Position numbers and translations under genes: made by a program. The notes beneath the pieces are model-generated. The model saw only the letters and a list, made by a program, of their open reading frames with translations, was not told the origin of the DNA and made no database searches. DNA of 64,000 nt. Source: Porites lobata. Taxonomy: Eukaryota; Cnidaria; Anthozoa; Scleractinia; Poritidae. The first letter of the stretch is position 1, and the number at the start of each line of letters is the position of its first letter. Location: positions 689,501-753,500 of the forward strand of contig CALNXK010000034.1 in the NCBI GenBank assembly GCA_942486035.1. The letters are read 5' to 3'. Positions 12,363 to 24,315 of this stretch are shown one piece after another.

Positions 12363-14743
12363 TTGTTTACGCGGATTCTGGTGATACGAAGCAAAGGACT
12401 TGTGCTTCCTAACAGCCCTGAATGAGAAATAATGACTCTGGAGCTCTCTTTCGACCCTCTCGGCAATTTTCTCATTTTCTAATATCAACAGATTGATTTC
12501 TGTTTACATATCAAGCTGACATTCATTGTTTATGCCGGGATGGAGAAAGATAAGCTTTATCTAACCTACTGGAGCTGCAAAAAGTTTATGAGGCTAAGAG
12601 ACAACATTTTCCTTGAAAAAATTTTTTCAGGGCAGAACAAGAGTAGATAAAAATTACTGAGATCCTGTATTTTTGAACAAAATTTTAGTTGTGCTGTATT
12701 TGCGCTTAGCTTTTTCTGGTTACGAGTGCTTTACAACCTTCACGAAGCTTAGTGACGAAACTTTTCTTGAAAGAATTTTTTGGGGTCATGAAATGATTTG
12801 TAGACTCTAGTTTAGGGCACGTATTCTCGGAATGACTTGATCTTTTATTTTTTTATTTTTTTTACTCCGGCGATGAACGTTACATATCTGTTTTGATATT
12901 TTTGGTATGATCCTCTGGGACGGGCAAGTTACGTTTTCACTGGTGCATGTCAATCTTTTCGTACCGAAAACCCAACCTTACAAATTAAAGAAACAACCAT
13001 GACGACAACAAAACAAGAGAGTCAACAGTTAGCTTTGCTATATTGAGTCAGAATTTTTTAACGTTAGTTAATTGAGCGATTTTCCAAATTTCCCCGGCAA
13101 CTGTGAACAGAGCAATAAACAAACCTAAAGGAAAAATTAAGAATTACAATAGAAACGGGGGGGGCAGGGGGGTGCATTCTATTGTTTTTCTACCCCGCCC
13201 CCTCGACTAGTGTGTACAACATTTGATGGTTCCAAATCGATTGATTTATAGATTCATTTCGGCCTCTTTTAGAGTGACACATCCCTGTCTGAAATGAAAA
13301 ATCGACCACGCTAAACTACAAAACAACGTAGGATCTATTAGAATCAAAACAATTCCCGCGAGGGTGACTCCCGTATGAAAGCAACGGGAATGCTGGTTAG
13401 AAAATTAAAATTTTAACCCTGAAGGAGACTAGTCTGGTAAAACAAAATTTTTTTTTCTGTTCTGAACACCCTAATAAGTAACAAAGTCTGCAATTTACGC
13501 AGGCCCTAAGCGAAGAACATCTTTCATGTGGAAGTCTCTCCAAGGAACAATTCCGCGCGCGCCTTTGCAAGGTTTATGAACTTCAGTCATGAGGGAAATA
13601 GAGCTTTTATCTTTCACACAGGAACAATTTGAAGCCACCGTCAATTTCTTTCAACAGTCCGTTCTCCTCCGAACCTCTACTGAACTTTGCAACATCCTCT
13701 CTAATTTTCTGATGCCAACAGATTTGATTTCTATTTAAAACTCTACAGACATTTTATTGTTGTGTCTGGCAAGAGAACGGGTTTAGGGATTTCAACCTCT
13801 CTATGAGCCATAGAGACAGCAGATTTTTCAAAAGAATTTTGTTTAGGTTAAAACATGTGCTGATAAAAGCTATCACATTTCCTTTCTCATGATATTTAAG
13901 TTTTATTTGCGCCTAGTTTATTTCAGTGTGTTTAGCATGTGTACAGACGCCTCCTTCGCTAAAAAAATGTCGGGGAGTTTCTAGAGGAGGGGGCGGCTGT
14001 ACACGGGCTAATTTGGGTTACAAGTACGACAAGACCGTATTCGAAAGAATTTTGTTTAGCGGAATATTGACTTTTCGGAGCAGATAGGGATACCATGCTT
14101 TAGAATTCTAACCATGCAGGATTCTTAGCTTTTTTTTAACCATTACCGCCTCGCTTCATCTGGTACTTTTGATAATAAGAATTGTGATGAGATAAATAAA
14201 TTTACTTTGATTTTGTACCGAAAAACTCATCATACAATTCCACAGTAATAGACTACTAGGAGTAGAGAAGCACTGGTTTTTCCATCTGTTTTATCTTTTC
14301 CCGCCGACAAATTTCCGCTATTATAATTCATTATGTTCAGAAAATGCCTCACAGACTTTCTTTAGAAATTTACTACTTTATTCATTTCTCTGAGATTTGT
14401 TTTACATTTAGTCATTACGTGTGCTTAAAACTGATCTACAAAACCTGATTAAATGAGATTCATGAATGTACTTGAAATCGCACCACCTTGATTAACGTTA
14501 GGAGTGGGGAGGGGTAAAAGTATGCCATCTAGGTAATGAGTCCAAAATGGCATTTTTGGTTTGTTTATTTAAATTAAGCCTTGCTAAAGCTACGAACATG
14601 AAGCGTAAAGCAGTTTTTGTTTCGGTTTTGCAGATACGGTCTACTGGTGAAAAGAGATACAATGGATATGCTGCTAAAAAAGGGCTACGTATATTTACAT
14701 CAATGAGAGACTACCTTGCCACTGAGGAAGAGTCTTTTTTAAG
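12363..14743. other. 5' flank of GRP-A1, no gene seen
   Basis: This spans from the A1 start codon to the D1 fragment. No exon-like open frame is convincing. It contains a small G/C-run foldback near 13155-13205 and the hairpin at 13933-14010. The same sequence recurs upstream of A2 and A3 and presumably carries the A promoter, which I cannot locate. Confidence 0.5.
13933..14010. repeat. GTGTACAGACGC foldback element
   Basis: TAGC(A/C)TGTGTACAGACGCC on the left pairs with GGCGGCTGTACACGGGCTA on the right, making a ~78-bp hairpin element. Orthologous copies are at 30002 and 48064. Confidence 0.6.
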
Positions 14744-14972
14744 TTTAATGTTTCAAAGTTACTGTAACTTTACCATCGCCTTTATTAACACCCGCTATGT
14801 TCTGCTCCCCCACCGGAAAAACCGCCCCCCCCCAAGTACCATGGTAGCCACAACCCCGCCAAAACAGCCAGGGAAAGCCGGACATGTTCCCCAGTCCCCA
14901 CGTTCGAAACTCAACGATCTTGTTACAATTCCACTATCGCTTTCCCATCTCCTCTTAATCCTGCTCCTCTAG
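14744..14972 (-). pseudogene. D1: truncated glycine-rich exon fragment
   Basis: This matches the 3' part of the glycine exon on the - strand but lacks an internal block: GTTCTGCT is joined straight to CCCCCACCGG. It is cut off at 14972 where xylose isomerase exon 13 sequence begins. No upstream exon or splice acceptor is left. D2 and D3 share the same internal deletion and the same joint. Confidence 0.75.
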
Positions 14973-15065
14973 GCTTACATCTTGCGGATCTTGGAACACG
15001 AGGAACCAGAGCTTATATCTGGCAAACAGGAGAAATGTGAAGCCATCGTCAATTTCTTTGTCTAG
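14973..15065 (+). pseudogene. duplicated terminal exon of xylose isomerase (31-codon form)
   Basis: After an AG acceptor it reads AYILRILEHEEPEL..., then SGKQEKCEAIVNFFV and TAG. It is the native exon 13 with a 9-nt in-frame insertion (an ATCTTG repeat) and one Gly-to-Glu change. No other xylose isomerase exon is near. The 3' flank up to B1 also matches the native 3' flank. Confidence 0.85.
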
Positions 15066-15413
15066 GCAAACTATGAGTACTGAAATCCTGGGAAAAAAAT
15101 GCGTAACGTAACGGACAATAATAATACAGGCGTTAATGACCATAGAACTCGTCGTACTGTGAAACATGATGCGCCATAGGGTTGATGAAATTACAATTGT
15201 TTTAAACGAAGAATAGGTTGAAAGTAACATGTATTTTTGTTCATTAAAGTACAGGAAGATTAAGTCATGTTAAGTGGCACTTATGAGCATTATTGAACTT
15301 TTCCAACTCTAATTCCTGTCTTACCTTCCTAACATAAGTTCTTTGATCTACTTGAACATTAAGCTAGCCCCATTTTCTTTGGGTTGGAACTCTGACGAGG
15401 AACGTAGATAACA

Positions 15414-18400
15414 TTAACGTATCAAAGTTATTATAACTTCACCATCGCCTTTGTTGACCCCCGCCATGTTCTTCTGATCTGTACCAGCATTATATGATCC
15501 CCCTCCCCCAGCGGTACCTTTAGTTTTAGTTCCCACCACTCCCCCACCGGAATAACCTCCCCCTCCCCCTCCAATAATCATGGCAAACCCACCTCCGCCA
15601 AAACCACCATTGGAACTTGGACATGTTCCCCCAGTTCCCCCTTTGGTAAAACTCAACGCCTTGGTTGCAAATGCAACACCGCTTTTCCCATCCCCACTTA
15701 GTCCTGCTCCTGCTCCAGACCTTAAACTAGAATCACTGTTCCCTGTGTCAGCATTGCAGAGTTGTCCCCCGCTGCCCCCTGTTCCCCCACACTGGGTCCC
15801 ATTCCCTGTCGCCTGACCTGGGTCACCGTCGGTATATTGGTTACGTGCTGTCCCTCCTCCCCCTCCCCCACCGGCAATTATAAGTGGCGTGTCATCAGAC
15901 AGGGTTACAAACGTTCCACCAGCCCCTCCCCCTGGTCTATCAGGGAAGATTAGAGATGTAACACCCTCCTGTCCGACTAGGATTTTCAGTTGAGTTCCTC
16001 GGGAAAGTTTGAAGGATCCTATTATCTTTGCGCCCAAGCCACCAAGCGTCCAAGGAAGCGGATAAGATTGTGTTCCATCCGTACCATTTCCTCCAGAACC
16101 ACCTGATGCTTCAATAACGTAAGTTCCAGTCACGGGCACAGTCCAAATTTGGATTCCGTTGTTTAAAGTAACTTTTCCTTCCAGTGACGTTCCTGCATAT
16201 CCAGATATATCACTCGGTCCAGTTTCTTCTCTGGCACCCAGTGTCGTAAAGACATATTTATGGTCTGAAGTAATTAGAGAAAAGGTGAATAATCACTAAA
16301 ACGCCTAAAACGTCTAAGACAAAGGAAGAGTTAAAAGAGGTCAATCTATTACTACTAAACAACCGGGACCAGCCCCCTTCCCCCTGCCCCCCTACGTAAC
16401 CCGGACCAAGTAGACCATCATCTGCCTGTCTGTTAACTCACCATTTCGTCCTCCGCCGGCTGAAATATCAGGTCCCTAAAATGAATAAGGTAGTTCAGGT
16501 CAATTTGTAGACTAAAGAAATGTCCAGTGCTAGAAGTACACTGCTAAATCTGTAGTTGTTATTTTCTTACTTGTATACTGCTCTATTCCTTTAAACGTTT
16601 TCAGATAGCCTACGCGACGAGACCGTGTAGCATTTATAGAGGATTTATGCTCTAATTTGTGAATTTGCCTAAGCTAGGCCCTTGTACTTTATCATTTTTT
16701 GTGCGTATTTTTCGTTGCCACCCTTTTAACTTTTCTCACAAAAATTGATACTCCTGAGGAATTTTTCTCTCTTGGTTTTCTTGGAATAAATCCCAGGGCT
16801 CCTAGCTCAAGCTCCACATCCTATCTGCATGCATGTGCCTCAGCTATGAAAATAAATTTCGACTTGATTTGCTTGTGAAAGAATTTAGATATAGATAGGA
16901 TGATATATTACAGTAATATCCTTTTGAAAGGCAGACTTGCAATGTACTATCTTTTCTTTACTTGCGTGGAAGGGCAATTTAGGTTTCTTTTTTTCAGGTG
17001 GGTGTTGAGCTGGGAGGGGAGAGGGAGGATATGGGGCATAAACCAATAAGCCCAAAAAGCGAAACGTTTGCATACGTTCTGAATAAAATCGAGGCATTAA
17101 GATCATTTTTCTTATTCATTTCTTTCGTTAAACACCACCAAGATGTTGAGGTTAAGTTGTAAGGTAGGGCGATTTAGTTAATTGGGTGTGCCTATTTTAA
17201 GTTATATTGCTGACTAGCAAAGTGACATATAAATGAGATGCTGCCCAGTCAGGTTTGACATATGAAAGATATGATGAACAGTTTGATGTGTTTTAATAGA
17301 GTTCTTTATTTATTTCTTTGTTTATACTACTACATGAGAAATTTCAGCAATTTGATTGGCTTAGAGCAGTGGTATTTCAGCTTAATTAGAATTATTATTC
17401 ATTCAAAATATTTCTCCCTTTCTGAATGGCTAAAAGCACACGCATAATTCACCATAACCGCCTACTGATGACCAAATTTGGAAGATTTTTGCGATTAATC
17501 AACCGATGACGTTAAAAGTGCAGCTTCCTTGCAGGTCAATGTACCGTTAACCGAGAAGACCTGGGGACGAGGTTGAGTTGTGTTGGTTGTGAAAACAAAA
17601 ATGGCGGACATGTCACTCGTGTCAAGAGTAAGAGCTAGGCGAAATAATAGATAAAAACATGGAAAGAACAGCAAGATGACAACTCGAAGGGTGACATCTG
17701 CTATTGGAGAATATTTGCGGAGCTGAACAACCCAAAACGTGCACAAAAGAAGATGAACTTAACATCGATGGAGGTAAGCACGTTTTAGCTATGTTTTTAA
17801 ACTAGGAATTATTTCGGAGGGTGTTATCCTACGGCCTCGGCAGATAACACCCTCCTCGATCTCCATAATTCTTCATAAGATGCGAAAGCCGAATTCATTA
17901 ATTGTTAAATACCTACTGGTGAAAATTACAAACCTTTTGCGGGTAGTAGTGTAAACAAATTGATAGCATGATTTGTACCTGATATTTAGCATAAATACCA
18001 GGAGTGATATTTCAAAATTGTCTCAAATTTCATTCGCCTAACGGCTCGTGAAATTACGTATAACAATTTTGCAACATCACTCGTGGTACTTATGCCAAAT
18101 ATTACTGCAAATCATGCTATTACCTATATTAATAAAACTTATTTTAACTGAGTCTGGCTAACTAAGGCCATTCTCTCTTTTTTCTCCGTTTGGCGTCGTC
18201 CGACCGACCCAAATTTTTGGCATTTTCAAGAAAAAAAAAGTAACGACATAGTTAAACCATTTTCTCTTGAAATATTCTTTTAATCTGAAAAATGGGCATA
18301 CTAACATGACAGAGAACAACAGGAACAAAAACATGAAAATTTCTTACAGTATATTGTGCAGTTTGTTAATCCAAATATGTGAATGTTAACTTTTAATGAC

Positions 18401-19943
18401 GTCCTGGGGTACCAGGGCCTTCTATTCCGAGACTTCTTAGGTTTTTTTTAGGTTTTTTTTTCAATCCGACCGACCGACCCAATATCAGAAAACGCATTCG
18501 ACGCTAAACGAAAAAAAGGGGGGGATGGCCCAAAGAACGTTAAGTAAACAGTACAGTGAATGAATATATTATACTCACACTTATGCTGAACAAAGTGTCC
18601 AAAAGTATACCCCCTTTTAGAGGTGAGTGCCACTGAAATGCTTACAGGTGAAACTTCTCTGTTCAACTCGCAAACTCCATTTTCGACGCTTTGGTAATTA
18701 AACGACATGCAGCTTTGGTGTGCCAAACATAGCTGTGCGCATGACAGGAAGTCATAAGTATGTTGTTTGTGAATGGTGTGCCCTTTCAGCACGTGATCCT
18801 CTGTTGTGCTTACAGTAGACGAGCGACGCATGTCCGTCCTTATCAGTAGCAACCCAACAGGGGCGATGAAAGTTGTTAAAGCAAAGAGTAGCACTCCGAT
18901 CAAGAATTCCCTATAAAAATATATTAAGTGTTGATTTCAATTTTCAAAAACAAGTAGGAAGAAAACCGAAAACAATCGGCGTGGTGCGCGCACATAAACT
19001 AGCGTCATTTTGTCTGGAAAATGCAATAGCCGTCGTTTTACTAACAGAAACAAGAAAAGAAATGTAAGACGTTTTATCAATTTGCAATCGGGAGAGGGCT
19101 TAACCTCCCACAATAAAAATAACCACGATAACCTTTCTGGTGACAAAGTAAATTGAAGCTTTCCGGGGTGTCTATTTTTTGAGAATACGCGCGAAAATAT
19201 AAACTTTAAGTCAAATCTTTTACTCGTAGTGGTGCTCGTCCTCGTCCTCGAATCTAAAGGTTTCTTTTGAGATTATCGCATATCATTTGACCATGCTCAT
19301 ACGTTTCGCTTACTTCCTATCGCCCTACAGACCTATATTTTTGGAAAACGAAAAAAAAAAAAAGATAAGAATTTCATCCTTTAAGAAATTCAAAAGAGGG
19401 GACAATATCTTATCATCGAACTGAGAAATAGAGCTAAGTTTGCTACGACGGTTTTCCCTTTCAATGATGATTTACAGTTATTAATGATAACTTTTCCCCA
19501 AATAAACCTTGGACGTTTTTTCGGATAAAACGGTTCTCACATGGGACTCTGCACCCCGCCTTTTCTCTTACATGTAAAATCCACCGAGTTTTCAACCCAC
19601 TAGCCACTAGTGCGTTTGCAAAGACGACGTTTCACATTTGTGACAAAGGGTCGGATAGGGACGAATTAGTTTAACAGCTTGAACAGCACCATCTTGGGCC
19701 TAGTTATGACCTTTTCTTCACTCTTTATTTTCAGTTTCGAGCCAACGACCGATCTGTTTATTGCTGGACGAAAGAGATGGCGATAGGAAACGAAACCACT
19801 GACTTTACGCCACCGTTGGGTGAAATATGTGTTCTTTCCACTTTTACGACCATTTCATGTAAGACTTAACAATATAGTTGTAACTGAAACTATATTTTGA
19901 TAACAAAAAAGGGTTATATTATGACTTACCAGAAAGAAGACAT
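15414..19943 (-). pseudogene. GRP-B1: PAN + glycine-rich paralogue with 1-nt frameshift
   Basis: Exons: 19943-19930 (ATG, MSSF + 2 nt; UTR possibly from 19989), 18910-18579, 16475-16442 (34 nt), 16264-15414 (851 nt). The PAN exon has LSCAQLC, CMSFNY and CELN; the glycine exon is open throughout. The PAN exon's 3' end reads GTTCAGCATAAGT before GTGAGT, one base longer than GTTGACACAAGT in B3. The sum is 1231 nt, not a multiple of three, and the 34-nt exon then meets TGA at once. So B1 is probably non-coding, unless the base is an assembly error or another donor is used. B and A differ most in the signal region and PAN loops. The 2-kb intron holds a ~0.8-kb insertion shared with B3. Confidence 0.7.
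17312..18140. mobile_element. ~0.8-kb repeat insertion in the second intron of B1
   Basis: B2 lacks this block at the homologous place (about 34365) while B3 has it at about 53590-54385, so it is an insertion shared by B1 and B3. It contains a hairpin with arms GGAGGGTGTTATC/GATAACACCCTCC (17816-17854) and a second palindromic pair around CACTCGTGG. The ends are not resolved to the base. Confidence 0.6.
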
Positions 19944-20192
19944 TTAGAAGGCTGATCATCCAAAGATCCTCCGTTCAATACAAGCTGTCCTGATAGGAAA
20001 GCAAAATTTTCGCTACAATACGTATACGGGAACTTTTTTTCCTAAACGTCTAGCAGCTGCTGATAATTGCTGCCGTTTAAAACTGAAAGTGTTGCTTGCA
20101 AAGTAAATTGAATGTGAAGCAAATTTTGGCTGTGTGCATTATTTAACAATTTGTTCATGTGTCAACGTGCGTATGTCGAGATATTGAGCACG

Positions 20193-20284
20193 CGGGAAGT
20201 TTGGAGAGCACGAAAGAGGCGTAAGAGTTGCTCAAGTCGCAGCCGAGAGCAAGTCTAGCCTCTTGAGTGCTCTCCAAACTTCCC
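20193..20284. repeat. stem-loop repeat GGGAAGTTTGGAGAGCAC
   Basis: The left arm GGGAAGTTTGGAGAGCAC pairs with GTGCTCTCCAAACTTCCC, with an inner AGAGGC/GCCTCT pair. It sits in a larger block, about 20170-20510, that is present in B1 and B3 and replaced by other sequence in B2. Confidence 0.6.
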
Positions 20285-20658
20285 AAGTATATTGAGCTCA
20301 AATTTTCAGAGATTACTGAAATTGTTATGCTCTTTCAATATTCAGGGTTTTTTTTTGTTAGCTTCATCAGATAATGAAGAGCATATGTTAATGAGGCAGA
20401 AAATGTAAACAAAGATCCGCCTATTGACGTCATCAGCGTGCTTAATGGCTATGAAGCACGCTCGCAATACTGAATTTGATTAGGCAAATATTCTGGCTAT
20501 GCTATAATCCCGTGGGACTTGTGTCTCGATCTAATAAGAAATAGTAAGTGCACGCATTTGGCTCATGCGAGGCGAATAATGACTACTGCTTTTTAATTTA
20601 TAAGAGCCGAGAAAACATTTTTCTTATCAGATGTCAGTGAAAATAACTGATTGATATT

Positions 20659-20961
20659 GGGCTATTGCATTTAGTATCCGTACCTTCCCCCCGGTTGAGG
20701 ACTTGCCCTTTCTTCTTACCCCTGAAGATTGGCCAAAATTGCATTTGCCCCCGAAAGACGTCCATAAAATATGGGCTTACCCCTGAAGAATATGGCTTTA
20801 GCCCTGAAGAATTTCGTAAAAATTGAAGCCTCACCCCTAATGAATTCCATATTTTTTTTCTCTACCCCTGAAGAAATCCTCAATTTTTATAACTTACCCC
20901 TGGAGAATTCCGTGGTTCCTCAACCGGGTGGGGGGGGGGCGGATATTAAATGCAATAGCCC
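20659..20961. mobile_element. 303-bp inverted-repeat element with ATT target duplication
   Basis: The ends are GGGCTATTGC and GCAATAGCCC; inward, CCCGGTTGAGGA pairs with TCCTCAACCGGG. ATT flanks it at 20656-20658 and 20962-20964. B2 has the empty site GATATTAAC (36340-36348), which fixes the borders. The core is an imperfect tandem array of a unit like ACCCCTGAAGAAT. Confidence 0.75.
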
Positions 20962-22905
20962 ATTAACAAACGATTGCACAAAATGTCAGTTAAATTTAAA
21001 ACCTCATGTCTGTTATACAGTCAGCTAATTACGTATTGTTGTATTTCAATGCAGCAATAATGGCATCTCATATGCTTTTACCAAGTTTTTCAACTTAAGG
21101 CGAACTATTATCAGCTGTTGTAATTACTAACGTTAACAAGGTTCAGTATATTTGTTCATAGTCATCTGTTCATGAGAAAAGCAAAAAATAAACGTGTTGC
21201 TTCGGAATTAAAATGTAGAAGTACTGTGTTGGATGCTAAAAAGCTGTCAAAATTGATCTGTACTGATCTGTACTCCTACTGAATATTTTTTTGGGCTGTT
21301 CCTCGGAAATGAATTCAATTTACCTTACGCTAAAGAAATAGAAAATCATACCTTGATGAAATTAATCTGCTTGTAATAACGCAAAAGTCTATACTCCAAA
21401 ATTTAAAGAAGGAAGAAAGAAAGAAAGAAAACAAAACAGGACTAGACAGGTTCAGCTTACCACTCACTCAAAAGGCCACGTGGCTAAATTATATTCGCTG
21501 CCGTGTTCAATAGTTGCATTTACTACGCCAGCTTGTGCCGGAATCAGGGAGTGATAAAGCAAAGCAAAGCTATCCCATCGTATTTGTTTCACTGCATTTA
21601 TTTACCGGTTTAAGTAAAATTTTAAAATTTAAAACATGACTGAATGTATATATTATATAATTCCGGTTACAGACCCAGCCCAACCCACTCGGTTATAAGA
21701 TCCCCTTCCCCCTCACATCAGACATTTTCCCTCGCGCATCGCCTTCCTTTTTATTTCTTTCTCTGAAAATCGACAAATCGTAACACTGTTGCTCTAAGGA
21801 TCAGTTTTTAAAGATGCGGTTTTTTAATGCTCTAGTTAAAATTGTAGTTTAATCTTTGACTTTGTGAGTCAAGCACGTTGTTGACTTATTTGTGTGTTTT
21901 ATGGCAGCTTTTTAAATCCCAACAAGCATGGAATGTGTCTTCTGATACAAATTCTCAGCTATAGGTGCCTTCTTATTTCGTTTTTTTTTTATTTTTCAAA
22001 TTTTGCTCTCGCTCCAACTTTCGCGCAATAACTTGATTGGAAACGCTTGTTACGCAGGCTATCTTCCATGTTATCAGCTGTTACCTGGAGAGCTCTCATC
22101 ACGAACATACCAAGAAAGTGCAATTCTTCTATTCCGTGTGGTATTGTTCATCAACCTTCATCGCGATTACTTCAACTCACTTACATTTCCTTCTATTTAT
22201 TATAAATTGCAGTAAACATTATTGATTGGCCACAGGTAACCCAGGCTCTGTGATAGTACCACAGTACGGTCCCAGTAAAATTACAGTGTTTGTATGGGGT
22301 AAAAATACCATCCTAAAATTTCTAGGAAATACTAAATAAAGATCAATGAAACTTACTCTGCAGTTAATTGTTGTTGTCCTTATTGCTCCAACGAAGTTTC
22401 GTGATAATTTGCAGTAATTTGTTCAAATTCACTCTGTATACAATAATAATATACAAGGTAGGAAACACGAGATGCCATTTTCGCCGACACGCTCTCATTC
22501 AACACAACTTTTTCCACGAAATTCGAACTCCAACGGAAAATAAACATGCCAGGATCGTAGAAATAGGATAGCAGCAGATATAGAAACCAATGAAGCTTTC
22601 CCAGATAGAGAAACGAATCCCACAGACTTTGACAAACTCGAAGGATATAATCCAAACAGACCGAGAATATGCTCGCCGAAGTAGCCGGGCCAGATCAACG
22701 CGCTGCCAGGAAAATGGGGCCTGAGCACTGTACAAAAAAAATCAATTCCGGGAGTCCGGAGGTGACCTTTCTGGGCACCGATACATCATTTGCCCAAAGC
22801 CAGCCTACCCTGCTGAAAAATACTTGATGGAAGGCAATTGTTCTTCCTAGCCGTACCACCTGGGATCCGGCCTCCACAACGTGGAATCAAGAATCCTTAT
22901 ATACG

Positions 22906-23192
22906 GAGCACTTACCATGTGTATGGAAAACCCGGAAATTCCGGGGAGAATTCAAATGGAACGGTTCATACCTTTCGCGGTATTACCTTTTACCCGTTCC
23001 TACCGAAACGACCGAAATTTTCCTACCATTGTTTGGATTACCAGTGCCGGGCTTCATGTCGAAAGAAAGTGAAAAGTTTACCGGTATTTTGTAAATGGAA
23101 TCCCGTTCCTGTTTTCGGTCCAAAAAAAATACCAGTACCATTTGACGGAAATTTTTCACCGAAATTTCCGTACAAATATATGGTAAGCGCTC
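22906..23192. repeat. ~290-bp inverted-repeat element
   Basis: GAGCACTTACCATGTGTATGGAAA on the left is an imperfect inverted repeat of the right end TTTCCGTACAAATATATGGTAAGCGCTC. The body is rich in GGAAATT and TACCG motifs. It is present next to each C exon (also 41048 and 59148). The borders are approximate. Confidence 0.55.
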
Positions 23193-23375
23193 ACGGACTG
23201 TGGGGCGATGCAAAGCAACTAAGGGGACTATTAATCAGGAAATAGTTGTAACAACTTCCGGCTATAGTTTCAAGAAAAGATTCTTTACTTTAGTCTCTTT
23301 CAAATTCACCGCTTATTCAGTTTAGTCAAGAGAGACGGAATGAGCTATCATTCTCTCTTGGTTTAGTTAAACACT

Positions 23376-24188
23376 TTATACGTAAGGTTTCAACCTTATT
23401 ATAACTTTACCATCACCTTTATTAACACCCGCCATGTTTTGCTGATTTGCACCGTTATTATATGACCCCCCTCCCCCAGCGGTACCCTTATTTTGGGTTC
23501 CCATAACTCCTCCACCGGAATATCCGCCCCTCCCCTCCAAGTGCTCCAAGTGCCATAGCAAACCCACCCCCTCCAAAGCCACCATTTGACACTGGACAAA
23601 CTCCTCCATTTCCCCCTTTTGCAAACCTCAAAGCTGCTCTTAAAATTGAAAAGTTTCCGGCTGCCCCATCTCCGTAAAGCCCTGCTCCCCCTCCAGACAT
23701 TAGACTAGAATCACTGTTCCCTGTGTCAGCATTGCAGACTTGTCCCCCACATTGGGTCCCATTCCTGTCGCCTGACCTGGGTCACCGTCTGTAATTTGGC
23801 CTTTTGCTGCCCCTCCTCCCCTCCCCACCGGCAATTATAAGCGGAGTGTTATCAGACAGGGTTACAAAAGTTCCACCACCCCCTCCCCCTGGCCTATCAG
23901 GAAAGCTTGAAGATGTACTACCCTCCTGTCCAACCAAGATTTTCAGTTCAGTTCCTAGTGAAAGTTTGAATTATCTTCGCGCCTAAGCCACCAAGCGTCC
24001 AAGAAAGCGGATAAGATTGTGTTCCGTCGGTACCATTTCCGCCAGAAGCACCTGATGCTTCAATAACGTAAGTTCCAGTCACGGGCACAGTCCAAATTTG
24101 GATTCCAGTGACGTTCCTGCATATTCAGATATATTAGTCGGTCCAGTTTCTCGTCTGGCGCCCAGTGTCGTAAAGACATATTTATGGT
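23376..24188 (-). pseudogene. C1: orphan glycine-rich exon, broken
   Basis: This is a glycine exon with acceptor (TTTTTTTCAG before ACCATAAATATG) and stop, of a third type: it ends KVIIRLKPYV instead of ITLIR. An 8-nt and a 25-nt deletion in the 5' half shift the frame into a stop, and several short C-run indels break the 3' half. To its right the sequence changes at 24316 into xylose isomerase intron 12, so it has no PAN exon of its own. Confidence 0.8.
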
Positions 24189-24315
24189 CTGAAAAAAATC
24201 AAAAAGACGTGAACAGAGTAAATAACCTATCAATTCGCCAAACAACAGAAATAGCTAATCACAGGCGGTAACCATAAATTCATCTTAAAGGTGTTGTTAA
24301 CCAAAGGTTATTCTC

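Larger units (their letters stand above)
19944..23375. other. 5' flank of GRP-B1
   Basis: The candidate first exon of B1 has an acceptor-like CAG at about 19990-19992. Beyond it no gene is seen. The stretch holds the foldback at 20193, the element at 20659, a GAAA-type microsatellite near 21408-21430 and the inverted repeat at 22906. The B promoter must lie here but shows no obvious signal. Confidence 0.5.

Noticed and set aside
15580..15816. Proline-rich open frames on the + strand across the glycine exons (also at 12 other places such as 32712, 52037, 62189)
   Set aside because: They are the antisense of GGN glycine codons read as CCN proline; they have no splice logic or conservation of their own.
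18873..19067. 64-codon + strand open frame beside B1 (copy at 55127)
   Set aside because: Antisense to the B PAN exon border and intron; no conserved splice or start context beyond what the duplication explains.
22838..23245. 135-codon open frame (copy at 59080)
   Set aside because: It runs through the inverted-repeat element at 22906 and is broken by an indel in the C2 copy, so it is not under coding constraint.
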